64,000 bases of DNA, from the NCBI RefSeq assembly GCF_003337315.1, contig NZ_QPJV01000013.1, forward strand, positions 1 through 64,000, in the 5' to 3' direction. Shown here one piece after another: positions 55,772-63,163 of this stretch (the stretch's first letter is position 1; every line of letters starts with the position of its first letter). The stretch is from Vagococcus fluvialis (GTDB lineage: Bacteria > Bacillota > Bacilli > Lactobacillales > Vagococcaceae). The notes beneath the pieces were generated by a model. It did no database searches and had not been told where the DNA came from. It saw nothing but the letters and a program-made list of their open reading frames with translations. The translations under genes and the position numbers were made by a program.

Positions 55772-56662
55772 ATGATTAATGAAGAACAGTTAAAATTAAT
55801 GTCGGAAAAACCTGGATTTGTCGCAGCACTGGATCAAAGTCTAAGTAGTACACCAGCTGCCCTTAGAGCATATGGTATTCCAGATGATACGTATCATACA
55901 AAAGAAGAAATGCTTGATTTAATTCATGACATGCGCAGTAGAATTATTATTAGCGGAGATTTTTCTTCAGAACATATTATTGGAACAATTTTATTTGTTG
56001 ATACAATTGAAAGAAAAATAAGTGGACAGTTTATTGGAGAGTATTTGTGGAATGAAAAAGGGATACTATCATTCTTAAAAATTGATGACGGTCTAGATGT
56101 ATTAGGTAGTGGTGTCCAACTATTAAAACCAATCGCAGATTTTGAAGAAAAAATAGCTGAAGCCAAAGCACATCATTTATTTGGAACAAAGATGCGCTCT
56201 CTTATTTTAAGTCCTAATGAAGAGGGAATTAAGGATGTCATTCGACAACAGTTTGATATTGCAAAAATTATTTTAGAGCATGGTTTAGTCCCAATACTTG
56301 AAATGGAAGTTGATATCCATAGTATGGAAAAAGCTAAATCTGAAGAAATATTAAAAAGAGAGTTATTAGAAGAATTAAATAAATTAGACCCTAATGCAAA
56401 AGTTATTCTAGAATTTTCATTGCCAAATGTTCCAGATTTTTATAAAGAAGTGGTAGAGCATCCAAATGTGGTTCGTGTTTTAGCAGCTTCAAGTGGTTAT
56501 AAAAAAACAGAAGCAGATAAAAAATTAAGTCAAAATCATGGGATGATTGCAAGTTTTTCTAGAGCGTTAGAAGAAGGATTAATGTATCAAGAAACTGATT
56601 TCGAATTTGACATGATTTTAAAAGAAAGTATTCAAGCGATTTTTGATGCCTCGATCAAGTAA
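55772..56662 (+). CDS. Class I fructose-bisphosphate aldolase
   Basis: Splits fructose-1,6-bisphosphate through a Schiff base. The 296-residue protein begins with FVAALDQSLSSTPAALRAYG, contains LSFLKIDDGLD near residue 105 (active-site lysine), VPILEMEVDIH near 178, and LEFSLPNVPDFYKEVVEHPNVVRVLAASSGYKKTEA near 215-245 with the phosphate loop. It precedes the GntR gene by 63 bases on the same strand with no clear terminator, so it may be partly co-transcribed. It would process the triose end of any sugar phosphate flow, including the following operon. Confidence 0.92.
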   Translation: MINEEQLKLMSEKPGFVAALDQSLSSTPAALRAYGIPDDTYHTKEEMLDLIHDMRSRIIISGDFSSEHIIGTILFVDTIERKISGQFIGEYLWNEKGILSFLKIDDGLDVLGSGVQLLKPIADFEEKIAEAKAHHLFGTKMRSLILSPNEEGIKDVIRQQFDIAKIILEHGLVPILEMEVDIHSMEKAKSEEILKRELLEELNKLDPNAKVILEFSLPNVPDFYKEVVEHPNVVRVLAASSGYKKTEADKKLSQNHGMIASFSRALEEGLMYQETDFEFDMILKESIQAIFDASIK

Positions 56663-56725
56663 CAGGTAAATCTGATTTTCATAAGTTAGGTTTACAAAAT
56701 AAAAAAGAAAAGGTGAACCTCTTTT

Positions 56726-57421
56726 ATGAAAAATAAAAAGATTTTATATCAGGAAGTTTCTGATTCCATAAAAAAAGATATTATTGAAGGGAAATACCCT
56801 TTAAATACCTATGTACCAACTGAAATAGAATTAGAAAAAATGTTTGATGTTAGTAAAATTACTGTCAGAAAAGCTATTCAGATTCTTTGTAATGAGGGCT
56901 ATTTAGTTAAACAAAGTGGAAAAGGAACTGAAGTTATTAGCAATAGACCCTTTAACATTTTATCTAAAGCCAGCTCATTTACAACGGTTTTAGAAAAACA
57001 AGGAAATGTTGTGACAAAATCAATTCTATCAGTTGAAGAAACTGACTTAGTAACAGATATGACGTTTAAACATGATCGTGTTATAGAAATAACAAGGCTT
57101 TTTGAAATTAAAGAAGAGCCTGCAATTTTCTTTAAACATTATATTTCCGTTCCTAAAAATAGTGATTTAAACAGTATCCAAACAGAAAATTTTTCTCTTT
57201 ACGCATTTATGGCTTCTATAGGGACACAAATTTCTTATATCGATGATCAATTTTCTGCAGTAGAGGCTACAGAGGAAGTCAAAAACAGATTAGAGTTATC
57301 AAAAGAATTTGTTTTAAAACGAGTTAGACAATCTTTCGATAAAGATAACCAGTTAGTTGAGTATACAGTTGCCTTTTATGATTCAGATAAACAACCTTAT
57401 ATCATTGATTACGAAGTTTAA
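56726..57421 (+). CDS. GntR/HutC-family transcriptional regulator
   Basis: A 231-residue repressor-type regulator. The N-terminal winged HTH spans about 1-70 (YPLNTYVPTEIELEKMFDVSKITVRKAIQILCNEGYL) and the UTRA ligand-binding domain about 90-230 (FTTVLEKQGNVVTK, RLFEIKEEPAIFFKHYI). HutC regulators next to PTS and amino-sugar genes usually bind a sugar phosphate such as GlcN6P or GlcNAc6P. A perfect 22-bp palindrome lies directly after it over the promoter of the PTS operon, the likely operator. It is not in one continuous unit with the PTS genes if that promoter is used. Confidence 0.9.
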   Translation: MKNKKILYQEVSDSIKKDIIEGKYPLNTYVPTEIELEKMFDVSKITVRKAIQILCNEGYLVKQSGKGTEVISNRPFNILSKASSFTTVLEKQGNVVTKSILSVEETDLVTDMTFKHDRVIEITRLFEIKEEPAIFFKHYISVPKNSDLNSIQTENFSLYAFMASIGTQISYIDDQFSAVEATEEVKNRLELSKEFVLKRVRQSFDKDNQLVEYTVAFYDSDKQPYIIDYEV

Positions 57422-57440
57422 AGAAGAGTGAAAATTCTTC

Positions 57441-57469
57441 TTTACTTTTAAAGATTATAACGTTATAAT
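57441..57469 (+). promoter_or_regulatory. Promoter of the PTS-dga operon
   Basis: TTTACT (57441-57446), a 17-base spacer and TATAAT (57464-57469). The -10 lies inside the 22-bp palindrome. Confidence 0.65.
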
Positions 57470-57472
57470 CTT
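57451..57472. promoter_or_regulatory. Perfect 22-bp palindrome, candidate GntR operator
   Basis: The half-site AAGATTATAAC is followed directly by its exact complement GTTATAATCTT. The symmetry is complete and it covers the -10 of the downstream operon. Position right behind the gntR gene makes that protein the best candidate to bind it. Confidence 0.8.
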
Positions 57473-57496
57473 GAGTGAGAAAGGGGTTTATAAAAA

Positions 57497-58783
57497 ATGA
57501 ATAAATTAGTTAGTTTTTTAGAAGAGAAAGTTTCTCCAGTAGCTGGAAGAATCGGTTCTCAAAGACACATGGTAGCTATTAGAAAAGGGATAATTGCTAC
57601 TTTACCATTAACAATTGTTGGATCGTTTTTTACTATTTTATTAAATATTCCAATTGATTCGGTTGCAGCTAAAATGGCACCGTATCTACCAATTTTAGAT
57701 ATACCTTTTAGATTTACAGTAGGAATTTTAGCTTTATATGCAACATTTGGGATTGCTTATTCTTTAGCTGAAAGTTACAAGCTAGATGGTTTAACAAGTG
57801 GGATGTTAGCAACAATGGCATTTATTATTACATCTGTTCAACCAGTTAGAGTAATGGAAGATGTGGATAATGTGATTACAGCTGGAAGATGGATGAATAT
57901 CGCTAATCTTAGTTCAGCTTCATTATTCGGATCAATTGTAACAGCCATTTTATCAGTAGAAATTTACCGCTTTATGAAAGAGAAGAAAATTACAGTTAAG
58001 ATGCCAGAAGGTGTACCTCCTGAAGTCTCAAACTCTTTCATCGCCTTATTCCCAGCTGCTGTCATTATTTTGTTCTTCTGGGGAGTTAAGTATTTATTAC
58101 ACTTTGATATTAACACTGTTTTAAGTAATCTATTAATGCCGATGAAAGGTATTTTAGCAGGAAATAGCCTGTTTGGTGGATTATTAACTGTATTTTTAAT
58201 TACATTTTTCTGGGTATTAGGTATTCATGGACCAGCTATTATGGGACCAGTTATCCGTCCATTCTGGGATATTTCAATTGCTGAGAATGCTGATGCTTTT
58301 GCAAACGGTGTAGCAGCAACTAATTTACCAAATATATTTACAGAACAATTTTTACAATGGTTTGTATGGATTGGTGGAGCAGGTGGAACACTAGCATTAG
58401 TTGTTTTATTCTTAACTTCTAAATCATCTTACCTAAAAAGTTTAGGAAAATTATCTTTCCTACCTGGTTTATTTAATATTAACGAACCAATCATTTTTGG
58501 TGCTCCAATTGTAATGAATCCAATTTTAGGAATTCCATTTATTTTAGCGCCAATGGTAACAACAACTCTATCTTACTTCTTAACAATTACAGATGTTGTA
58601 CCTATGATGGCTCTTAGGTTGCCATTCTCAATGATTTCACCAATTGCTGCTTGGATGAGTACAGATTGGAGTATTATGGCGGGAGTCTTAGTTGTGATTA
58701 ACTTTGTTATTACATTGGTAATTTATTACCCATTCTTCAAAGTTTTCGAAAAACAACAAATGGAAAAAGAATTAAACCAATAA
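57497..58783 (+). CDS. PTS transporter EIIC, lactose/cellobiose (CelB) family, second copy
   Basis: A 428-residue sugar channel with about ten membrane helices and the same landmarks as the copy at 9845-11131: FLEEKVSPVAGRIGSQRH at the start, VLGIHGPAIMGPVI near 235-245, and LFNINEPIIFGAPIV near 330. It lacks EIIA and EIIB and none is in the window. AAAGGGG precedes the ATG. As first gene of the amino-sugar-acid operon it would import and 6-phosphorylate the operon's substrate with shared EIIA/EIIB proteins. The two EIICs are clearly paralogous but not near-identical. Confidence 0.9.
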   Translation: MNKLVSFLEEKVSPVAGRIGSQRHMVAIRKGIIATLPLTIVGSFFTILLNIPIDSVAAKMAPYLPILDIPFRFTVGILALYATFGIAYSLAESYKLDGLTSGMLATMAFIITSVQPVRVMEDVDNVITAGRWMNIANLSSASLFGSIVTAILSVEIYRFMKEKKITVKMPEGVPPEVSNSFIALFPAAVIILFFWGVKYLLHFDINTVLSNLLMPMKGILAGNSLFGGLLTVFLITFFWVLGIHGPAIMGPVIRPFWDISIAENADAFANGVAATNLPNIFTEQFLQWFVWIGGAGGTLALVVLFLTSKSSYLKSLGKLSFLPGLFNINEPIIFGAPIVMNPILGIPFILAPMVTTTLSYFLTITDVVPMMALRLPFSMISPIAAWMSTDWSIMAGVLVVINFVITLVIYYPFFKVFEKQQMEKELNQ

Positions 58784-58801
58784 TTTTAGGAGGTGGAAAA
58801 G

Positions 58802-58840
58802 GTGAGTAATGGGAAAAGTTACTTGCCTTTTGGCGTATGA
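58802..58840 (+). CDS. 12-codon micro-ORF coupled to the small membrane-protein gene
   Basis: GTG at 58802 lies 8 bases after a full AGGAGG (58788-58793) and opens a frame encoding MSNGKSYLPFGV. Its TGA overlaps the ATG of the next gene (ATGA at 58837-58840). The next gene has no ribosome site of its own, so this leader peptide likely delivers ribosomes to it. Whether the peptide itself has a function is unknown; the strong ribosome site makes translation likely. Confidence 0.55.
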   Translation: MSNGKSYLPFGV

Positions 58841-59109
58841 CATATTTAGTAGCAATTGTAGCATTCATCACCTTTTTTGGCTCTCAAATTTTGATAGAAA
58901 AAAAGAAAATACCAAAAATTTTACAAGAACAGAAATTATTAGGGATTATTTTAATTAGTATTCTAGGAATAAGTGTTAGCTTAATTTTGGCAGTTTTAAC
59001 TAAGATTGTCTTAATACCAGTTGTGATAACGTTATTTTTTGCATCAGTAATTTCATGGAAGTACAGAGAAAAATTTAAGGAAATGGAAAGTGGGAAAGAA
59101 CATGTTTAG
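58837..59109 (+). CDS. Small two- or three-helix membrane protein in the PTS-dga operon
   Basis: A 90-residue hydrophobic protein I cannot assign. Hydrophobic segments are about 3-18, 33-52 and 53-73, with a KKKIPKILQEQK loop between the first two and a charged tail (KYREKFKEMESGKEHV). No ribosome site precedes its ATG; translation should depend on the micro-ORF whose stop overlaps it. It overlaps the DUF871 gene by 8 bases. It may assist the PTS channel or be an accessory subunit; that is a guess from position only. Confidence 0.75.
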   Translation: MTYLVAIVAFITFFGSQILIEKKKIPKILQEQKLLGIILISILGISVSLILAVLTKIVLIPVVITLFFASVISWKYREKFKEMESGKEHV

Positions 59110-60187
59110 ACGTTTAGGAGTTTCAATTTATCCAGATCATAGTGATTTTGACCAAGATGTAGCTTATTTAGAAAAAGCAAAAGGACATGGATTTGAGCGT
59201 GTGTTTATGTCAATGCTTGAAGTCTCAGAAGGAAAAGAAGTTGTTTTTAATAAATTTTTCAAAATTATTAAAGAAGCAAAAATCAGAAATTTTGAAGTTA
59301 TTTTAGATATTGCTCCAGTCATTTTTGATCAACTTGACATTTCATATGATGATTTAACCTTTTTCCATGAGCTAGGAGCAGATGGTTTAAGACTTGATTT
59401 AGGTTTTGATGGTAACAAAGAAGCCTTATTATCATACAATCCTTTTGGCTTAATTATTGAATTAAATATGAGTAATGATGTTGCTTATTTAAATAATATA
59501 TTAACTTATGAAGCGAATAAACCATTTATTTATGGCTGTCATAATTTTTATCCTCAAGATGGAAGTGCTTTGCCATTAGACTTCTTTAATAGTTGTTCAA
59601 CACGTTTTAAAAAAGAAGGCATTAGAACAGCTGCTTTTGTAACGTCTCAAACAGCAAACTACGGACCTTGGGATATTAATGATGGCTTACCTACTCTAGA
59701 GATGCATCGTTATTTACCTGTTGAAACACAAGCAAAACACTTATTTGCTACAGGATTAATTGATGATGTGATTATTGGAAATGCCTATGCATCTGATGCG
59801 GAACTTAAAGCCTTAGGTGAAGTAAATAAATATCAAGTATCATTTAATATTGATTTAGTAGATAATATAAATGAAGTTGAGAAACGTAATGTATTAGAGA
59901 ATCAACACGTTAGACGTGGGGATATTACAGAGAGAATGATTAGGTCAACAGAAGTACGTAAAAAATATAAAGAAGTCAATAAAGCGCATGACAATGAAAT
60001 CACTTTTTATCCAGGTGACGTTGTGATTGGAAATGAAAATTTTGGTAAATATCAAAATGAACTCCAAATTGTTTTACAAGAACATACAGATAACCGTAAA
60101 AACTTAGTTGGTAAAATTAGTTCTGAAGAATTGATTTTACTTGATTATGTTAAACCATGGAGCAAATTTTCATTTCAAGTAAAGTAG
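59102..60187 (+). CDS. DUF871 / MupG-like 6-phospho-glycosidase
   Basis: A TIM-barrel protein (about 1-240) with a C-terminal cyclophilin-like domain (about 250-361) of the DUF871 family. The one characterised activity in the family is MupG, a 6-phospho-N-acetylmuramidase of Staphylococcus. Typical parts are RRLGVSIYPDHSDFDQDVAYL, GADGLRLDLGFDG, IYGCHNFYPQDGSALPLDFF and VIIGNAYASDAELKAL. ATG 59102 follows GGGAAAG and gives MFRRLGVSIYP. No murQ is near, so muropeptide use is not the natural reading; cleavage of a different 6-phospho-disaccharide is likely. 361 residues. Confidence 0.85.
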   Translation: MFRRLGVSIYPDHSDFDQDVAYLEKAKGHGFERVFMSMLEVSEGKEVVFNKFFKIIKEAKIRNFEVILDIAPVIFDQLDISYDDLTFFHELGADGLRLDLGFDGNKEALLSYNPFGLIIELNMSNDVAYLNNILTYEANKPFIYGCHNFYPQDGSALPLDFFNSCSTRFKKEGIRTAAFVTSQTANYGPWDINDGLPTLEMHRYLPVETQAKHLFATGLIDDVIIGNAYASDAELKALGEVNKYQVSFNIDLVDNINEVEKRNVLENQHVRRGDITERMIRSTEVRKKYKEVNKAHDNEITFYPGDVVIGNENFGKYQNELQIVLQEHTDNRKNLVGKISSEELILLDYVKPWSKFSFQVK

Positions 60188-60202
60188 GGAGGTTAAGTTA
60201 TC

Positions 60203-61324
60203 ATGTTAGATTTAAAAATAATTAATGGAAAATCAGTAGCAAATGAACCTCTTGAAATTGGAATAAAAAATAGCAAAATTGTAGAAGTTGGTCAAGAAGT
60301 TTTAAGTACAGCAAAAGAAATATTAGATGTTAAGGGACAATTTATTTCAGCTGGTTGGATTGATTCCCATGTTCATTGTTATGAGAAAATGAATCTTTAT
60401 TATGATTATCCTGATGAAATTGGTGTTAAAACAGGTGTGACATCTGTGATTGATGCAGGTTCATCTGGAGAACATAATATTACTGAATTTTATGAGTTAG
60501 CTAAAAAGGCTAAAACAAATATTTTTGCTTTAATGAATATTTCAAAGTTTGGAATTGTTGAGCAAGATGAATTAGCTGATTTAGAAAAAATTAACGAAGC
60601 AAATAATATTGCTCGTATTAATGAGCTGTCAGATTTTATTATAGGTATTAAAGCTCGTATGAGTAAAACTGTAGTTGGTGAGAATAATATTATTCCACTA
60701 GAGATGGCTAAAAAACTACAAAGTAAATTTGAGCGTTTACCTTTAATGGTTCACATTGGTTCTGCCCCACCAAAACTTGATGAAATACTTGAAAGATTAG
60801 ATTCAGGAGATATTGTGACTCATTGCTACAATGGAAAATTAAATGGTATTTTAGATGAATCTGGTAATGTTAAAGACTTTGTTTGGGATGCCTATAACAG
60901 AGGAATCATATTTGATATTGGTCATGGAACAGATAGTTTTAATTTTAATGTTGCTAAAGAAGCAGTTAAAGAAGGTTTGTTCTGCCAAACAATTAGTACA
61001 GACATTTATCATCGAAACCGTGAAAGTGGACCTGTTTATGATTTATCAACGACTCTTGAAAAAATGTTAAGCTTAGGCTTTACTTTAGAAAAAGTGATAG
61101 AAATGGTGACAACAAATCCAGCAGAGGTTTTTAATTTAACGACTAAAGGTAAATTAGAAGTAGGAATGGACGCAGATTTAACTATTTTTTCAGTTGAAAA
61201 TAGAACAAAAACGTTAATTGATTCAAATCAAAATGAATTAACAGTTGCTGAAATTTTAAATCCAACAAGTTGTGTTGTTGCTGGAAATGTGTATCAAGTA
61301 GGAGGCACTCATGGAAGTTTATGA
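60203..61324 (+). CDS. Amidohydrolase/deacetylase family metallo-hydrolase
   Basis: A two-metal TIM-barrel hydrolase of the amidohydrolase superfamily (373 residues). Metal ligands are visible: HVH at about 56-58 in WIDSHVHCYEKM, a carboxylatable Lys at about 150 in GIKARMSKTVVG, His about 184 in MVHIGSAPP, His about 207 in VTHCYNGK, and Asp about 267 in STDIYHRN. GGGAGG lies 10 bases before the ATG. Relatives next to dgaE/dgaF-like genes are annotated as deacetylases or dihydroorotase-like; the operon suggests N-deacetylation of an N-acetylated sugar acid. It overlaps dgaE by 14 bases. Confidence 0.87.
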   Translation: MLDLKIINGKSVANEPLEIGIKNSKIVEVGQEVLSTAKEILDVKGQFISAGWIDSHVHCYEKMNLYYDYPDEIGVKTGVTSVIDAGSSGEHNITEFYELAKKAKTNIFALMNISKFGIVEQDELADLEKINEANNIARINELSDFIIGIKARMSKTVVGENNIIPLEMAKKLQSKFERLPLMVHIGSAPPKLDEILERLDSGDIVTHCYNGKLNGILDESGNVKDFVWDAYNRGIIFDIGHGTDSFNFNVAKEAVKEGLFCQTISTDIYHRNRESGPVYDLSTTLEKMLSLGFTLEKVIEMVTTNPAEVFNLTTKGKLEVGMDADLTIFSVENRTKTLIDSNQNELTVAEILNPTSCVVAGNVYQVGGTHGSL

Positions 61325-62411
61325 AAAATACGGCTTAAATAAAGTTATTAATGCGAGTGGAAAAATGACTATTTTAGGTGTTTCAAAAGTTAGACCATCT
61401 GTTTTTGAAGCACAACAAATTGGTGGCGAAAATTTTTTTGAAATGTCAGATTTACTTGAAAAAACTGGCGATTATTTGGCTAAATTATTAAAATCTGAAT
61501 CAGCAACTATTACGTCATCAGCTAGTGCTGGAATTGCGTTATCAGTAGCTGCGCTTATTGGTCAAGGGGATGAGTATCATTTATATCATCCTTATACGGA
61601 TCGAATGACTAAACGAGATATTATCATGCCTAAAGGACATAATGTTAACTATGGAACTGGTGTTGACGTTATGGTAGAACAAGGTGGTGGTAAGGTTATT
61701 GAGGCAGGATTTGCTAATGAATGTACACCTAAACAAATTGAAATTGAAATAACTGAAAAAACAGCAGCTTTACTTTACATTAAGAGTCATCATACCGTTC
61801 AAAAAAGTATGCTCTCTATTGAAGAGATGGTAGCTATTGCTAAAAAATATGATTTGCCTTTAATTATTGATGCAGCTGCTGAAGAGGATTTGTTTAAATA
61901 CATTGAAGCAGGTGCAGATTTAGTAGTTTATAGTGGTGGTAAGGCCATTGAAGGACCATCTTCAGGCCTAGTTGTAGGAAAAAAAGAATATATTAGATGG
62001 ATTCAACTTCAAAATAAAGGTTTAGGCCGTTCGATGAAAGTTGGAAAAGATAATATTTTAGGTTTAGTAGCTGCTATTGAGAGTTATCTTTCAGATGGTT
62101 CTGAATCAGGAGATTCCATGAAGGAAAGATTAGCACCTTTTGTTAGTCAGTTAAACAAAATAAATGGTTTAACTTCTCAAGTTGTTCAAGATCCTGCTGG
62201 AAGAGATATATTCCGAGCTGAAATTAAAATTGACCACAAAGAAAAAACAGCATTAGAAGTTGTTAAAGACTTAAAAGTAGGTCCTTTAGCTATTTATACA
62301 AGAGATTATCAAGCAAACAATGGCAAAATTGAATTTGATATTAGACAAGTAACAACTGATGAAATGAATGAAATTGTAAAAAAATTAATGATTATTTTAG
62401 GAGAAGATTAA
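61311..62411 (+). CDS. dgaE: DgaE-type PLP-dependent ammonia lyase (D-glucosaminate(-6-phosphate) ammonia-lyase family)
   Basis: A SelA-like fold-type I PLP enzyme of 366 residues that removes ammonia from a 2-amino sugar acid to give a 2-keto-3-deoxy acid. Landmarks are the N-terminal GLNKVINASGKMTILG, ITSSASAGIALSVAAL near 70, IIDAAAEEDL with the PLP aspartate near 187, and the Schiff-base lysine 211 in VVYSGGKAIEGPSSGL. In Salmonella DgaE acts on D-glucosaminate-6-phosphate. AGGAGG precedes the ATG inside the amidohydrolase gene. Whether its substrate here is phosphorylated is open. Confidence 0.88.
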   Translation: MEVYEKYGLNKVINASGKMTILGVSKVRPSVFEAQQIGGENFFEMSDLLEKTGDYLAKLLKSESATITSSASAGIALSVAALIGQGDEYHLYHPYTDRMTKRDIIMPKGHNVNYGTGVDVMVEQGGGKVIEAGFANECTPKQIEIEITEKTAALLYIKSHHTVQKSMLSIEEMVAIAKKYDLPLIIDAAAEEDLFKYIEAGADLVVYSGGKAIEGPSSGLVVGKKEYIRWIQLQNKGLGRSMKVGKDNILGLVAAIESYLSDGSESGDSMKERLAPFVSQLNKINGLTSQVVQDPAGRDIFRAEIKIDHKEKTALEVVKDLKVGPLAIYTRDYQANNGKIEFDIRQVTTDEMNEIVKKLMIILGED

Positions 62412-62412
62412 T

Positions 62413-63156
62413 ATGAAAAAAACACCTAATTTTTACCAAGACAGAATTTGTTTAAATGTTTTAGCTAACTCAGTAGAAAATGCAAAAGCTTGTTATGACG
62501 CTGCAGAAGGTAATATTGTTTTAGGGGTATTATCAAAAAATTATGAAACAGATGAAGCGGCTATTGAAGATATGAAAAAATACCAAGAAGCAACAGATAA
62601 TGCACTTTCTGTTGGTTTAGGTGCAGGAGACCCTAACCAAAGTCAAATGGTTATCCGCCTGTCTGAAGTTTTACAACCACAACACGTCAACCAAGTCTTT
62701 ACTGGTGTTGGTGGGACTCGTTCAACTTTAAAACAAGAGGAAACATTTGTGAATGCTTTAATTTCTCCAACTGGAAAAGTTGGTCTAGTTAATATTGCAA
62801 CAGGTCCATTAAGCTCTAAACGTGAAGCAGGAGAAGTAAGTATTGAAACTGCTATTATGATGTTAAAAGATATGGGAGCTTCATCAGTTAAATTCTTCTC
62901 AATGGATGGATTAAAACATATTGAAGAGTACCGTGAATTAGCAAAAAAATGTGCTGAATTAGGCTTTGCTTTAGAGCCAACTGGTGGCATTGATTTAGAA
63001 AACTTTGAAGAAATTGTTCAAATCGCAGTTGATGCTGGCGTTAAAAAAATTATCCCTCATGTGTATAGTTCTATTATTGATTCAGAAACAGGAGATACTC
63101 GTCCAGAAGATGTTAAAGTATTGTATAATACAATTAAGAAAATTTTAGACAAGTAG
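62413..63156 (+). CDS. dgaF: DgaF-type 2-dehydro-3-deoxy-phosphogluconate aldolase
   Basis: Cleaves KDPG/KDGP to pyruvate and glyceraldehyde-3-phosphate. The 247-residue TIM-barrel protein of the DgaF/KDGP family begins NFYQDRICLNVLANSVENAKACYDAAEGN in order and has FTGVGGTRSTLKQEE near residue 100, GLVNIATGPLSS near 122, SSVKFFSMDGLKHIEEY near 160 with a candidate Schiff-base lysine, and LEPTGGIDLENF near 195. It starts 1 base after dgaE ends. Confidence 0.9.
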   Translation: MKKTPNFYQDRICLNVLANSVENAKACYDAAEGNIVLGVLSKNYETDEAAIEDMKKYQEATDNALSVGLGAGDPNQSQMVIRLSEVLQPQHVNQVFTGVGGTRSTLKQEETFVNALISPTGKVGLVNIATGPLSSKREAGEVSIETAIMMLKDMGASSVKFFSMDGLKHIEEYRELAKKCAELGFALEPTGGIDLENFEEIVQIAVDAGVKKIIPHVYSSIIDSETGDTRPEDVKVLYNTIKKILDK

Positions 63157-63163
63157 GGATATT

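Noticed and set aside
59102-60187. Operon for MurNAc-6-phosphate recycling
   Set aside because: The DUF871 gene alone suggests it, but MurQ and MurP-type EIIBC genes are absent and the neighbours form a KDG/KDPG route.
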